The translations under genes were made by a program, and so were the position numbers. The notes under the pieces are model-generated. The model was given only the letters and a program-made list of their open reading frames with translations, did not search any database and was not told the DNA's origin. Below, one piece after another: positions 16,158 to 22,893 of a DNA stretch of 43,389 nucleotides (position 1 is its first letter; each line of letters begins with the position of its first letter). This stretch comes from a virus. The DNA is taken from the IMG/VR virus record IMGVR_UViG_3300049048_000158, positions 1 to 43,389 of that record, one strand, 5' to 3'.

Positions 16158-16468
16158 AAGTGCGTTTCTTGTCCGTTAAATTGAGTGATGAGCCAGATGT
16201 GGCACTTGCGGATTTCGCCATTGGGAAAAAGCAGGTTTCGTGTGCCGTTGTCCCATTCGTTGGCCGCTTTGGCTGGTGAAGACTGATTGGATCTGGATAC
16301 GCGCTTTTTGTGGCGGGCCAGGATGACGCCTTCAGCGGTGATGATCTCTCCACCGGTCAGGCGATTTTCGTCGCAGGTGGTAAACTGCAGGGAAAAAGGA
16401 ATGGCATTGCCGCGATGATCGCGTAACTCCATTTTCTTGAGCGCATCTTTGATCGAGATTGTATTCAC
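16154..16468 (-). CDS. Small unknown protein before the portal
   Basis: About 104 residues if started at the GTG at 16468 (VNTISIKDALKKMELRD); an ATG at 16432 would give 92 residues. A longer reading from 16561 adds a hydrophobic stretch that looks like untranslated sequence. The protein has a beta-rich part (AIPFSLQFTTCDENRLTGGEIITAEGVILA), a basic stretch with HKKRVSRSNQS and a C-terminal LIWLITQFNG-like strand (actual HIWLITQFNG). No family is recognised. It overlaps the portal start by four bases and so is probably translationally coupled to it. A role in portal or head assembly is a guess from place. Confidence 0.6.
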   Translation of the reverse strand: MNTISIKDALKKMELRDHRGNAIPFSLQFTTCDENRLTGGEIITAEGVILARHKKRVSRSNQSSPAKAANEWDNGTRNLLFPNGEIRKCHIWLITQFNGQETHL

Positions 16469-16595
16469 AGGCCAAACAGGGCTAATCCAATACTGTTGGG
16501 CAGTGAAGGTAGAAGAGAGCAGTGGGGTCAGAAAGGACAGGTAAAAGGCCCCGAACGGCAAGTATAAATTTCCTTAATTGCAGAAAAGGTTTTCA

Positions 16596-16826
16596 GTGCA
16601 AACAAGACTCACCTTATACCCGCGCTTTGAGGATCCCATTGAGTTGGTGATTCAATACCTGCCTGCGCTGGATGGGGCCCAATGTGAGGGATGGTGGAAT
16701 GTAGACCACAACGTGATCGCCCTGAGCTGGAGAATGTACAGCCAGTTTCAAAAAATAGAGCAGCAGTCCGAGAAGAAGGCTTTCTTTCAATCCCTGCGGA
16801 AAGTTTCCGCCACACAGATCAGTTAA
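16596..16826 (+). CDS. Small + strand protein between portal and terminase
   Basis: A 76-residue protein running against the late operon. I chose the GTG at 16596 because AAAGG lies 6 bases upstream; a TTG at 16578 is possible. The protein VQTRLTLYPRFEDPIELVIQYLPALDG... through WWNVDHNVIALSWRMYSQFQKIEQQSEKKAFF has balanced composition and predicted strand-helix structure, unlike the shadow frame on the other strand, which is Ser/Arg/Pro-rich. It ends four bases into the stop region of the oppositely directed gene at 16823. No family is recognised. An antisense gene in a late operon could be a regulator or cargo. Confidence is limited by the rare start codon. Confidence 0.5.
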   Translation: MQTRLTLYPRFEDPIELVIQYLPALDGAQCEGWWNVDHNVIALSWRMYSQFQKIEQQSEKKAFFQSLRKVSATQIS

Positions 16827-17056
16827 ATCAGTACGCCATTCTTTAGTCTCCGACCGGTGAGCTCGCAGATATCCACGTGAAAATCGCCATTCTTCTCTCC
16901 TTTAACCATTTCATAACGGCGATCAATGCCGGCAACAATATCGGTCAGCTCGGCTCCCTTGATTCGGAACTCGTAGCCAATGGATTCAGAAAACAGAATC
17001 AGGCGCTGCAGGCGAATCTCCTGCACCTGCTCAGATGGAATAGGGGATTTTCGCAT
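16823..17056 (-). CDS. Small unknown protein between terminase and portal
   Basis: A 77-residue protein starting at the ATG at 17056 (MRKSPIPSEQVQEIRLQRL). An upstream in-frame start at 17119 would add 21 hydrophobic and basic residues and is less likely. The sequence has a helix (QVQEIRLQRLILFSESIGYEF), then KGAELTDIVAGIDRRYEM, then beta-rich NGDFHVDICELTGRRLKNGVLI. No family is recognised. It lies 281 bases downstream of the terminase stop and is flanked on both sides by small + strand frames, so it may belong to a small inserted cluster and not to the packaging operon. Confidence 0.55.
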   Translation of the reverse strand: MRKSPIPSEQVQEIRLQRLILFSESIGYEFRIKGAELTDIVAGIDRRYEMVKGEKNGDFHVDICELTGRRLKNGVLI

Positions 17057-17158
17057 AAATAGAGGTGTTTTTGTTTGAAAATAGCCCAAAAAAGAGGAAA
17101 GTAAAGCCTTTCGCAACAAAAACTTAGTAAAGGCTTATTCATCAGGCTTTTATCCGGT

Positions 17159-17329
17159 TTGAACTCTATTCAACTGAATGAAACCACACTGCGCACCACG
17201 TCCCGCGCTGTCGCGTTTCAGCAATTGCCGGGGCGGTTTTTGACGATATATGAGGATAGGGGCCTTAAAACGGCCATTGACCTGCTGCTCGGCCTGGTGG
17301 AGGTCGGGTGGCAGGTCAATGCGATATGA
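17159..17329 (+). CDS. Possible 56-residue + strand protein
   Basis: In the gap between the terminase and the gene at 16823, the + strand has an open frame from TTG (17159) to TGA (17329). Its translation begins LNSIQLNETTLRTTSRAV, continues with PGRFLTIYEDRGLKT and ends AIDLLLGLVEVGWQVNAI. Composition and the amphipathic C-terminal helix look protein-like. However, the start is a TTG with no good ribosome site nearby, and the frame is short. It would converge on the terminase gene, with 8 bases between stop codons. Together with the gene at 16596 it suggests a pocket of + strand genes inside the late operon. Confidence 0.35.
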   Translation: MNSIQLNETTLRTTSRAVAFQQLPGRFLTIYEDRGLKTAIDLLLGLVEVGWQVNAI

Positions 17330-17337
17330 TAGAAGGA

Positions 17338-18984
17338 TTAAAGGATCATCGTATCGAAGAACTCACCCTCAGCCTTCCCGATGTTAGCTCTTAGCTTGGC
17401 GTAGATAAGCGTATCAGCGGCTTCAGTCTGGTGGGTAGCCTCCTGGGGAGGTACCCCGGAGCTGGGCTTCTCCGAACTCTTATCCTTGGCAAAGAACTCG
17501 CCTTTCTTGATCACTGCAGCCTGCTTGGCCGCAACGGACCAGCTACCGGCATTGGTGGTGTTGTAGCCAAAGCGTGGCAATCGACTATCCTGCCCTTGTA
17601 GCAGGTTACCCCAGAGCAGGTAGCGGGAATGGTGGGAAGGTGCCTGGCCAATGTAGTGGGGTGTCACGTGCCAACCCAGGTCAGTGAGGCCCTGGATCCA
17701 CTCATCCGAGTAGGATAGATCAGTGGATGCAGTACCGGCAATTGCCGTGTGGTCGTAGTAGTAGTTGATGTAGCGGCTCTGATGGTACTGGTAGTAATCG
17801 TGGAACTTCTGGATACAATCCTTGAGCAGTAAGGGGTTGAGTACGTAAATACTATTCAATAGCCGATACTCCCATCCCTTATTGTGGTTCTCCTGCCCTA
17901 CACATACACAGTTGATAGAGTTGTTATAGTCACAGGCAATATCCAATGGCTCGTAGGGCTGGACATCCCCATCCCATCTACAATCCTTCTTGAAGTCTCT
18001 TCTATAGCCCGTGCCGTACAGATTGTCAATGTAGCTATAGTTGGCCATCTCGTAGCCGTGCTCATCTTCATTGAGCAGGCCATAGAAGCCGTTCTCAATG
18101 GCCAGGATCTGCTTATTGAGGACCGATATCTGGAAAGCCAGGTCGGAAAGGGTACGCTTAAACTGTTTGATGGGAGAAAGGCCCAGGGCGTGAATGTTGT
18201 CCAGGGTAGAAGCCAGGCTAAAGTAAACGGTTTCCTTGCGGAGCTCATTGAGATACTCCTGAAACTGATTGAGCCGGCTCTGCAGCTTTTTTCGGGTCGC
18301 CTCGCTGGCCGCTTGCATCTGGGCCTGTAGCTCAATAATCTGGCTTTGTACCATCAGAATGGCCTCAATGGTTTCCGGCTCCATCATCTCCTGATACTCC
18401 AGCAGCCATTTTCCCTTGCTTGTGGTAGGCATATCCGAACAGAACAGGAGCGAAAGGTAATTGCTCAGGTGGCCGAACTTATCCGCGTGGCCAGCCATCG
18501 TGAGCAAAGCTTCGTTATCCAGCTTTTCCTTATTGAGGAATTTGGCCTCGTCACCGGCTCCCCACTGGGTACGCACGCCATTGATGGTGCCGGGCCGGTC
18601 CTGGCTCACCAGGTAGATGCCGGATCCGTTGTACCACTGAATATAGTGCTCAGCCTTCAGCGGGTGCCTCCAGGCTTTGGGCCATTTGTAGTAATCGGGA
18701 GCAAAACGCCTTACGCAGTAGTGGATGCCCTCCACGTAGCCCAGCTTCTCCCAGCCGGCAATCAGCGGTGGCAGCGTCCGGGTCAACAACTGCTCATAGG
18801 TGGTACCCAGCAGAAAGCCGTTTGACCGGGGCATCTTGTGAATGTTGTCCAGGGTAAAGAAAGCCATCGGGCCTTCCGTCTTGCCCGTGGCCCGGCCCCA
18901 AATGCATACGTTAATCGAACAGTTAATCAGGTGGAAAAGCAGCTGAGGAACGTTGTAATGAAGCTTTTGGCGGTCACTCATCAT
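17338..18984 (-). CDS. terL: Terminase large subunit
   Basis: DNA-packaging motor, 548 residues. The ATPase domain (about 1-200) has a Walker A motif GRATGKT at 30-36 and a Walker B-like segment QWGAGDEAKFL with D145/E146. The RNase-H-like nuclease domain (about 340-530) supplies acidic residues D352 in DIACDYN, D411 in YYYDHTA and a final acidic pair in HQTEAADTL (about 518-525). Between the two domains lies an unusually long helical and coiled-coil linker (about 205-300: EAILMVQSQIIELQAQMQA, then LQSRLNQFQEYLNELRKE). It overlaps the upstream gene by 11 bases. With portal, small subunit and capsid it forms a complete packaging set. Whether packaging is cos or pac cannot be told; the HNH gene is far away in the early region. 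Confidence 0.94.
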   Translation of the reverse strand: MMSDRQKLHYNVPQLLFHLINCSINVCIWGRATGKTEGPMAFFTLDNIHKMPRSNGFLLGTTYEQLLTRTLPPLIAGWEKLGYVEGIHYCVRRFAPDYYKWPKAWRHPLKAEHYIQWYNGSGIYLVSQDRPGTINGVRTQWGAGDEAKFLNKEKLDNEALLTMAGHADKFGHLSNYLSLLFCSDMPTTSKGKWLLEYQEMMEPETIEAILMVQSQIIELQAQMQAASEATRKKLQSRLNQFQEYLNELRKETVYFSLASTLDNIHALGLSPIKQFKRTLSDLAFQISVLNKQILAIENGFYGLLNEDEHGYEMANYSYIDNLYGTGYRRDFKKDCRWDGDVQPYEPLDIACDYNNSINCVCVGQENHNKGWEYRLLNSIYVLNPLLLKDCIQKFHDYYQYHQSRYINYYYDHTAIAGTASTDLSYSDEWIQGLTDLGWHVTPHYIGQAPSHHSRYLLWGNLLQGQDSRLPRFGYNTTNAGSWSVAAKQAAVIKKGEFFAKDKSSEKPSSGVPPQEATHQTEAADTLIYAKLRANIGKAEGEFFDTMIL

Positions 18985-19546
18985 TATCTACGATTTGGGC
19001 GTCTTCAATCGAAAGATCCTTTTTCCGCTTGGTGGCAATGAGCTTCTGTACCTGGTTTTCCCAGTTGTCAGGCAGCGGATTATTAAGCAGCTCCGGAAAG
19101 AAGCCCACGATCCATTGGGGAGGCTGCAAACGGCTGAAGTCGGGTACCTCCTGATCTTCCTTCTCGAATCCGGAATTCTTTCTAAGTTCAGCCACGGCCC
19201 GGATATAAGCCTTGATGTCTTTTTCCTCCTCGGCCCAGTCCAAGGCTTTGTACACCTTTTGCAGGTGCACGTGGCGCATATAATCCTTCTGATTGCGGTG
19301 AATGGAGCCATAGACCTGCATGGCGCTGTCAAAGTCGCGGTAGACCGTTGCCTGGTCGATGTTGAATTTGAGCTTATGCAGACTAATGGAGGTTTTACAG
19401 ATACCGTGCTTTTGGATGAGGTTATCGGCAAATTCCCAACGCTCGACGCGCTTTTTGACATGATCGGGCAGTGGATAGGCTTCCGGATCCCCGATGTGGC
19501 GGAGGTAGATATCGACCTCTGCGTATTTGCTTTCCTGCTTAGGCAT
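18974..19546 (-). CDS. terS: Probable terminase small subunit
   Basis: A 190-residue protein immediately upstream of the large terminase, overlapping it by 11 bases. The N-terminal third has a helix-turn-helix-like run (ADNLIQKHGICKTSISLHKLKFNIDQATVYRDFDSAMQV), fitting the DNA-recognition domain of small terminases. The middle is helical (HLQKVYKALDWAEEEKDIKAYIRAVAELRKN), compatible with oligomerisation, and the C-terminus is charged (ATKRKKDLSIEDAQIVDNDE). The family is not recognised by motif, so the call rests on position, size and the putative HTH. It overlaps the preceding gene by 8 bases. Confidence 0.65.
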   Translation of the reverse strand: MPKQESKYAEVDIYLRHIGDPEAYPLPDHVKKRVERWEFADNLIQKHGICKTSISLHKLKFNIDQATVYRDFDSAMQVYGSIHRNQKDYMRHVHLQKVYKALDWAEEEKDIKAYIRAVAELRKNSGFEKEDQEVPDFSRLQPPQWIVGFFPELLNNPLPDNWENQVQKLIATKRKKDLSIEDAQIVDNDE

Positions 19547-20192
19547 CTTTCAGCCTCCTTTCCAGTTCGTCCCGCTCAACGATCCAGCCGGCCACGTCGT
19601 CCGCTCGTTTGGGATTACCTTTGTGCTTGGAAATGTAGGTACGCACGTTTCTGAGCCGCTCCATCATGACTACTGGCTCGGCCGGTACCAGTGGCAATTG
19701 ACTTGGATCCGCTGGGCGGCATTCCGCTGCGGGCTGTGGAAGCTGTCCGGTCTGCTCGAATTGCTTGATCTGCGCCCAGTACTGGTTGACAAGGCGGAAG
19801 TTCTTCCTGATGGCCAGGGCGTGCCGAAAACGCTCTTCGTTGCTGGCCAGCAACGTCAACTGACTGTGCAGCCGGGCGCTCTCTTTATAGAGCTTGCTGC
19901 GTTGTTCAATCAGCTGGGTGATTTGCTCCGGCAGTACTTTTTCGGATGGGGTAGAAACGGCCGGGTTTGCGGGGTACACAGATATACCCCTCAAACCCGA
20001 TGTCTCGGGGCGGGCAAAAACTGCCAACAGCTGAATCTCCTCCAAGAGTTTCGCTCTGGTATAGGGAGAATCGCCTGTTTTCAATAAACGCAACAGAGGC
20101 CCGTTTCCGCTACCGGATTGCTCCAGCAGGGCCAGGCCTTCACCGTAATTTTGCTCCGATCGGAGCCAGTTAGAAATAGCAATTGCCGACAT
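19539..20192 (-). CDS. Unknown helical protein upstream of the terminase
   Basis: A 217-residue protein starting at the ATG at 20192 (MSAIAISNWLRSEQNYGEG); a TTG at 20216 would add eight residues. The first part, with WLRSEQNYGEGLALLEQSG, GPLLRLLKTGDSPYTRAKLLEEI, is of a type I have seen in Bacteroidota phages without a function. The middle is a charged helix (TQLIEQRSKLYKESARLHSQLTLLASNEE) and the end is basic (ISKHKGNPKRADDVAGW). It overlaps the small terminase by 8 bases. It might act in packaging or as a DNA-binding partner; there is no motif to support a specific role. Confidence 0.6.
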   Translation of the reverse strand: MSAIAISNWLRSEQNYGEGLALLEQSGSGNGPLLRLLKTGDSPYTRAKLLEEIQLLAVFARPETSGLRGISVYPANPAVSTPSEKVLPEQITQLIEQRSKLYKESARLHSQLTLLASNEERFRHALAIRKNFRLVNQYWAQIKQFEQTGQLPQPAAECRPADPSQLPLVPAEPVVMMERLRNVRTYISKHKGNPKRADDVAGWIVERDELERRLKDA

Positions 20193-20240
20193 ATACCCGA
20201 AGGTAATTGCCGGCAATCGTGCCCGAAAGGACTCTAAAAG

Positions 20241-20579
20241 CTACGCTTCCCGGGCTTCTTTAAACAGCCAATGGAAGTGCATTTGATCAATGATCACGTA
20301 GGTATAGCCCAGTTTGCTTAATAGATCAAACATATCCTTTCGACCATATAGGCCGCTGGGATAGTGCTTTTGCAACCGGTCGTAGACTTCCCGGGTGGTC
20401 AGCGTAAAATCAGCCTCCGGAAGGGATTTGGCCGGCTGAAACTGCAGCTTGACGAAAGCCATGATTTCCTCGACCTTAGCCAGGCGATCCACCCTACTGT
20501 CTTCCGGAATGTCCTCCTCACTTTTTGCCTTCTTGGCGGGCTTTTCGGCCTGTTCCTTCACAAAAAACGTTTTTCCCAT
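20241..20579 (-). CDS. Small unknown protein, possible winged-helix fold
   Basis: A 112-residue protein. The first 30 residues are charged and probably disordered (QAEKPAKKAKSEEDIPEDSR). The rest suggests a small winged-helix-like domain: a helix (RLAKVEEIMAFVKLQF), TTREVYDRLQKHYPSGLYGRKDMFDLLSKLGYTYV, then a strand pair with FHWLFKE. That order of helix, recognition-like helix and strand hairpin is the main evidence and is weak. It is preceded by an intrinsic terminator, so it could be the first gene of a separately controlled packaging block. Confidence 0.55.
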   Translation of the reverse strand: MGKTFFVKEQAEKPAKKAKSEEDIPEDSRVDRLAKVEEIMAFVKLQFQPAKSLPEADFTLTTREVYDRLQKHYPSGLYGRKDMFDLLSKLGYTYVIIDQMHFHWLFKEAREA

Positions 20580-20594
20580 AGTGGTAGCGAATAA

Positions 20595-20625
20595 AAAAAG
20601 CCTGAATCAGTTGACCAGGCTTTTT
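20595..20625 (-). terminator. Intrinsic terminator inside the late region
   Basis: Arms AAAAAGCCTG and CAGGCTTTTT (10 pairs, loop of 11) are followed on the - strand by a run of seven T in total. It sits between the 65-residue gene ending at 20663 and the gene starting at 20579, so it should reduce transcription from capsid genes into terminase genes. Confidence 0.75.
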
Positions 20626-20662
20626 GAGTAACATCAAACAAACTAAAACGATAAATGTCCTA

Positions 20663-20860
20663 TTAAGCCAATTTCGTTTTCTTATCTGCCACTTTCTTCA
20701 AATAAGGGCAGCCATCCGCGTATAGCTTTTCAGCCAGTTCCAGTGATACCGAACGGAGATCAACGTTCCCGTAGTGGGGAACGTTGATCAGGCCGGGTAC
20801 CACTCCAATTACTTCGAATTTCCCCTCCAGTGCCGGAGAGGCTTTCACGGTTTCCCTCAT
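20663..20860 (-). CDS. Small unknown protein after the tube-like gene
   Basis: A 65-residue protein, MRETVKASPALEGKFEVIGVV followed by GLINVPHYGNVDLRSVSLELAEKLYADGCPYLKK (shown in parts as NVDLRSVSLELAEKLYADG). It has a short strand, then a helix, then a Lys-rich end (KKVADKKTKLA). The pattern of a residue run KLYADGCPYLKK resembles small proteins in Bacteroidota phages that sit next to capsid genes, but I know no function. The gene lies 12 bases after the previous stop and is the last before an intrinsic terminator, so it belongs to the capsid transcription unit. Confidence 0.6.
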   Translation of the reverse strand: MRETVKASPALEGKFEVIGVVPGLINVPHYGNVDLRSVSLELAEKLYADGCPYLKKVADKKTKLA

Positions 20861-20872
20861 AGCTGGGAAGGA

Positions 20873-21412
20873 TTAAGCAGCCGGCGTAAGCGGCACAGCA
20901 GCCGTGTAGAAGGGAGCAATCCGGCCTACTGACATAAACTCAGCAGTAACGGAAATTTCGTCTTTTACTGCACCACCCGATTTGATAGTGAACTTCTCCA
21001 GGGAAGCTGGCAGACCTTCCGATCCCAGTACCCGCTTTTTGCCATTGATGTGGCTCACAATCAGTACCAGGTCACTGTTCTTTACCTGCTCGATCCAGCC
21101 TAAAATTTCGTCTTCGTTGCCGGCCCGCTTCAAGGTGAGCTTGTTTTCCGCTGAGCGGCTATCGCGCTCACCTACGCCTTCGCTATCCAGGAAAGGGGTT
21201 AGCAGCGTGCTCTGGAACTGCCAGAACTTTGTGCCCGTCTTCATTACGAAGGGATCAGCGATCGTCACCTTCTCCGCCAGGGTAGTGGGGTTGGCTGGCA
21301 CCTTGGGGAAGGTAGCTATGTCGTGATACAGTGTCCAGTAGGCAAATACCAACAAACCGCCGTCGTTATCACGTCCGTCGGTCCGGAGCATATCTTTAAA
21401 AATAAGAGCCAT
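20873..21412 (-). CDS. Virion protein, possible tail tube protein
   Basis: A 179-residue protein between capsid and terminase genes. It is beta-rich with an early aromatic part (LLVFAYWTLYHDIATFP), ENKLTLKRAGNEDEILGWIEQV, LVLIVSHINGKKRVLGSEGLP, then LEKFTIKSGGAVKDEISVTAEFMSVGRIAPFY. The last segments, a strand pair with a G-S-x-x-x-P-type turn and a final beta strand, resemble major tail tube proteins. A tail tube gene so far from the tape measure would be unusual, and a head decoration protein is the main alternative. Strong expression is expected in either case: it is in the same terminated unit as the major capsid protein. Confidence 0.55.
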   Translation of the reverse strand: MALIFKDMLRTDGRDNDGGLLVFAYWTLYHDIATFPKVPANPTTLAEKVTIADPFVMKTGTKFWQFQSTLLTPFLDSEGVGERDSRSAENKLTLKRAGNEDEILGWIEQVKNSDLVLIVSHINGKKRVLGSEGLPASLEKFTIKSGGAVKDEISVTAEFMSVGRIAPFYTAAVPLTPAA

Positions 21413-21460
21413 AATAGTCTTTATTGAAAATGTTAAACCATTGAAAGAAGACCAGGCGCT

Positions 21461-21802
21461 TTAAGCCTTTTCCTCGATCTTTTCGAGTACGCCGGATCCG
21501 GCTTTTACCAAAGCTTTCAGCAAATCGCTATCGCGCTCTACTTCCTTCGCTTTGTAAACCTTGTCACCGATCTGGAATTGAGGAATTACCACCCGGTATT
21601 TAACCTTACCGAGCGATACCACCGGAGCAGCCGCATCCTTTTGCAGGGAGGTTTCCTCCAGCTTGGCCAGCAGCTCATGATTCACTTTGTCATTGTCTTC
21701 GCGCTCCTGTGCCAGCTGAGCGTCTTTTTGCTTATTCTGGGCCTCCAGTTCAGCAATTTTGGCCTTCATTTCTTCGGGCGTCAGTTCTTTTTCTTGTGCC
21801 AT
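21461..21802 (-). CDS. Small protein with N-terminal coiled coil, downstream of capsid
   Basis: A 113-residue protein. I start at the ATG at 21802 (MAQEKELTPEEMKAKIAEL); an upstream reading would overlap the capsid gene end and includes unlikely sequence. Residues 8-60 are a coiled coil (AKIAELEAQNKQKDAQLAQ), residues 65-95 are beta-rich (VSLGKVKYRVVIPQFQIGDKVYKA), and the end is helical. It may be a head accessory or head-tail joining protein. The pattern of an N-terminal coiled coil and a small beta domain does not match a family that I know. Confidence 0.65.
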   Translation of the reverse strand: MAQEKELTPEEMKAKIAELEAQNKQKDAQLAQEREDNDKVNHELLAKLEETSLQKDAAAPVVSLGKVKYRVVIPQFQIGDKVYKAKEVERDSDLLKALVKAGSGVLEKIEEKA

Positions 21803-21818
21803 TGTAGGGTAAGAGAGA

Positions 21819-21848
21819 GGGAAGCGACCGCTTATACAGTCACTTCCC
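21819..21848 (-). other. Hairpin after the capsid gene
   Basis: Arms GGGAAG-c-GAC and GTC-a-CTTCCC enclose a 10-base loop in the 88-base gap between the capsid gene and the next gene. There is no strong T run, so it looks more like an mRNA processing or stability element than a terminator. Confidence 0.35.
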
Positions 21849-21890
21849 GGATGAGTTAAAATTGAATAGTTGACCGCGTATGCGGGGAGT

Positions 21891-22835
21891 TTAAACCTGG
21901 TCGTTGCAGAAGAATACTTCAGGAATGACCATACCCACACCTACCCAGAAGTCGGTGTACATCTTTACCCGACGATCCACGTTCTCAATCTGGAAGTTGT
22001 CCATGTTTTGAGTAGCACGGCCCAGTTTGATGAGGTTGTCTTTGGGAGAGCAGAAAATCCGGTTGGAGCTGGCCATCGAAGGCAGGCCCTTAATGGTCAG
22101 GTTGGTGTCTTTCACCTTGCCGTTAGCATCCTTGTAGTCGGTGTCTTTGCCGTACTTCTTGCGGAAGGCCCGGGCGTAGCGGCGCTCAATTTTCTGGCTC
22201 ATGCACAGCTCCATCGACAATGACCAGTACTTGGTATTGATGGCATCCACGAATGATTCCACCTGATCGACGAATACCAAATCATCGGCATCCCAGGCAC
22301 CGGTTACAATCGGGGTAATCCGCGATGCAGTGATCAGGTCAGCAATGATCTTCTTGAGACCATTCATGGCTGTGCCGGCTGCGCCAGGCGTTCCAGCAGT
22401 AGGAGCCGCCGCTACACCCGACCAGATTTCATTCATTTCCAGATCCTCTTTCAATTTGGGGATCACCAGCTTTTCCATCCACCAGCGTACGAATGGCCAG
22501 GTTTTGCGATCCAGGCTATTGGAAGCCAGAAAGCCCAACCAGGTGGCCTTCAGATCATCGGGATACTCCTCCAGATCGGCCTTCATTTGGTGCTGCTGGA
22601 TAGAAACCGGCAAGAAGGTAGCCGCACCCACTGGGGTCCAGGCCTTCTGGAAAGGCTGCAGAACACGGGTGTGACGGGCTTCGGAAGCACGCCATACGGT
22701 TTCGTCGGTCAGTACCGGGGTAAAGATTCCTTCCGTTACGGAAGCCTGGAACAACTGCATGTACAGGCTGGCCAGGTTTTGGCCATTCTTCAGGTAGTAT
22801 GCTCCGAATTCGGATAAAATTTGTGCAATAGTCAC
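21891..22835 (-). CDS. Major capsid protein
   Basis: A 314-residue protein encoded directly after the head protease/scaffold gene, the standard place for the major capsid protein. It starts MTIAQILSEFGAYYLKNGQN, has a long mid-protein helix region (WPFVRWWMEKLVIPKLKEDLEMNEIW) compatible with the HK97-fold spine helix, a Gly/Ala/Thr loop (GVAAAPTAGTPGAAGTAMNG) and a beta-rich end (RRVKMYTDFWVGVGMVIPEVFFC) as in the P-domain. Residues 230-250 (RRYARAFRKKYGKDTDYKD) are basic. I infer the HK97 fold from position and pattern; exact family membership needs structural comparison. No separate delta domain is seen, which agrees with the scaffold being part of the upstream gene. Confidence 0.8.
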   Translation of the reverse strand: MTIAQILSEFGAYYLKNGQNLASLYMQLFQASVTEGIFTPVLTDETVWRASEARHTRVLQPFQKAWTPVGAATFLPVSIQQHQMKADLEEYPDDLKATWLGFLASNSLDRKTWPFVRWWMEKLVIPKLKEDLEMNEIWSGVAAAPTAGTPGAAGTAMNGLKKIIADLITASRITPIVTGAWDADDLVFVDQVESFVDAINTKYWSLSMELCMSQKIERRYARAFRKKYGKDTDYKDANGKVKDTNLTIKGLPSMASSNRIFCSPKDNLIKLGRATQNMDNFQIENVDRRVKMYTDFWVGVGMVIPEVFFCNDQV

Positions 22836-22893
22836 GGTAGTAGTAAGGGGTTAAAATGCAATGAACTTTTATGAACTGGGATTGATCAGGCAG

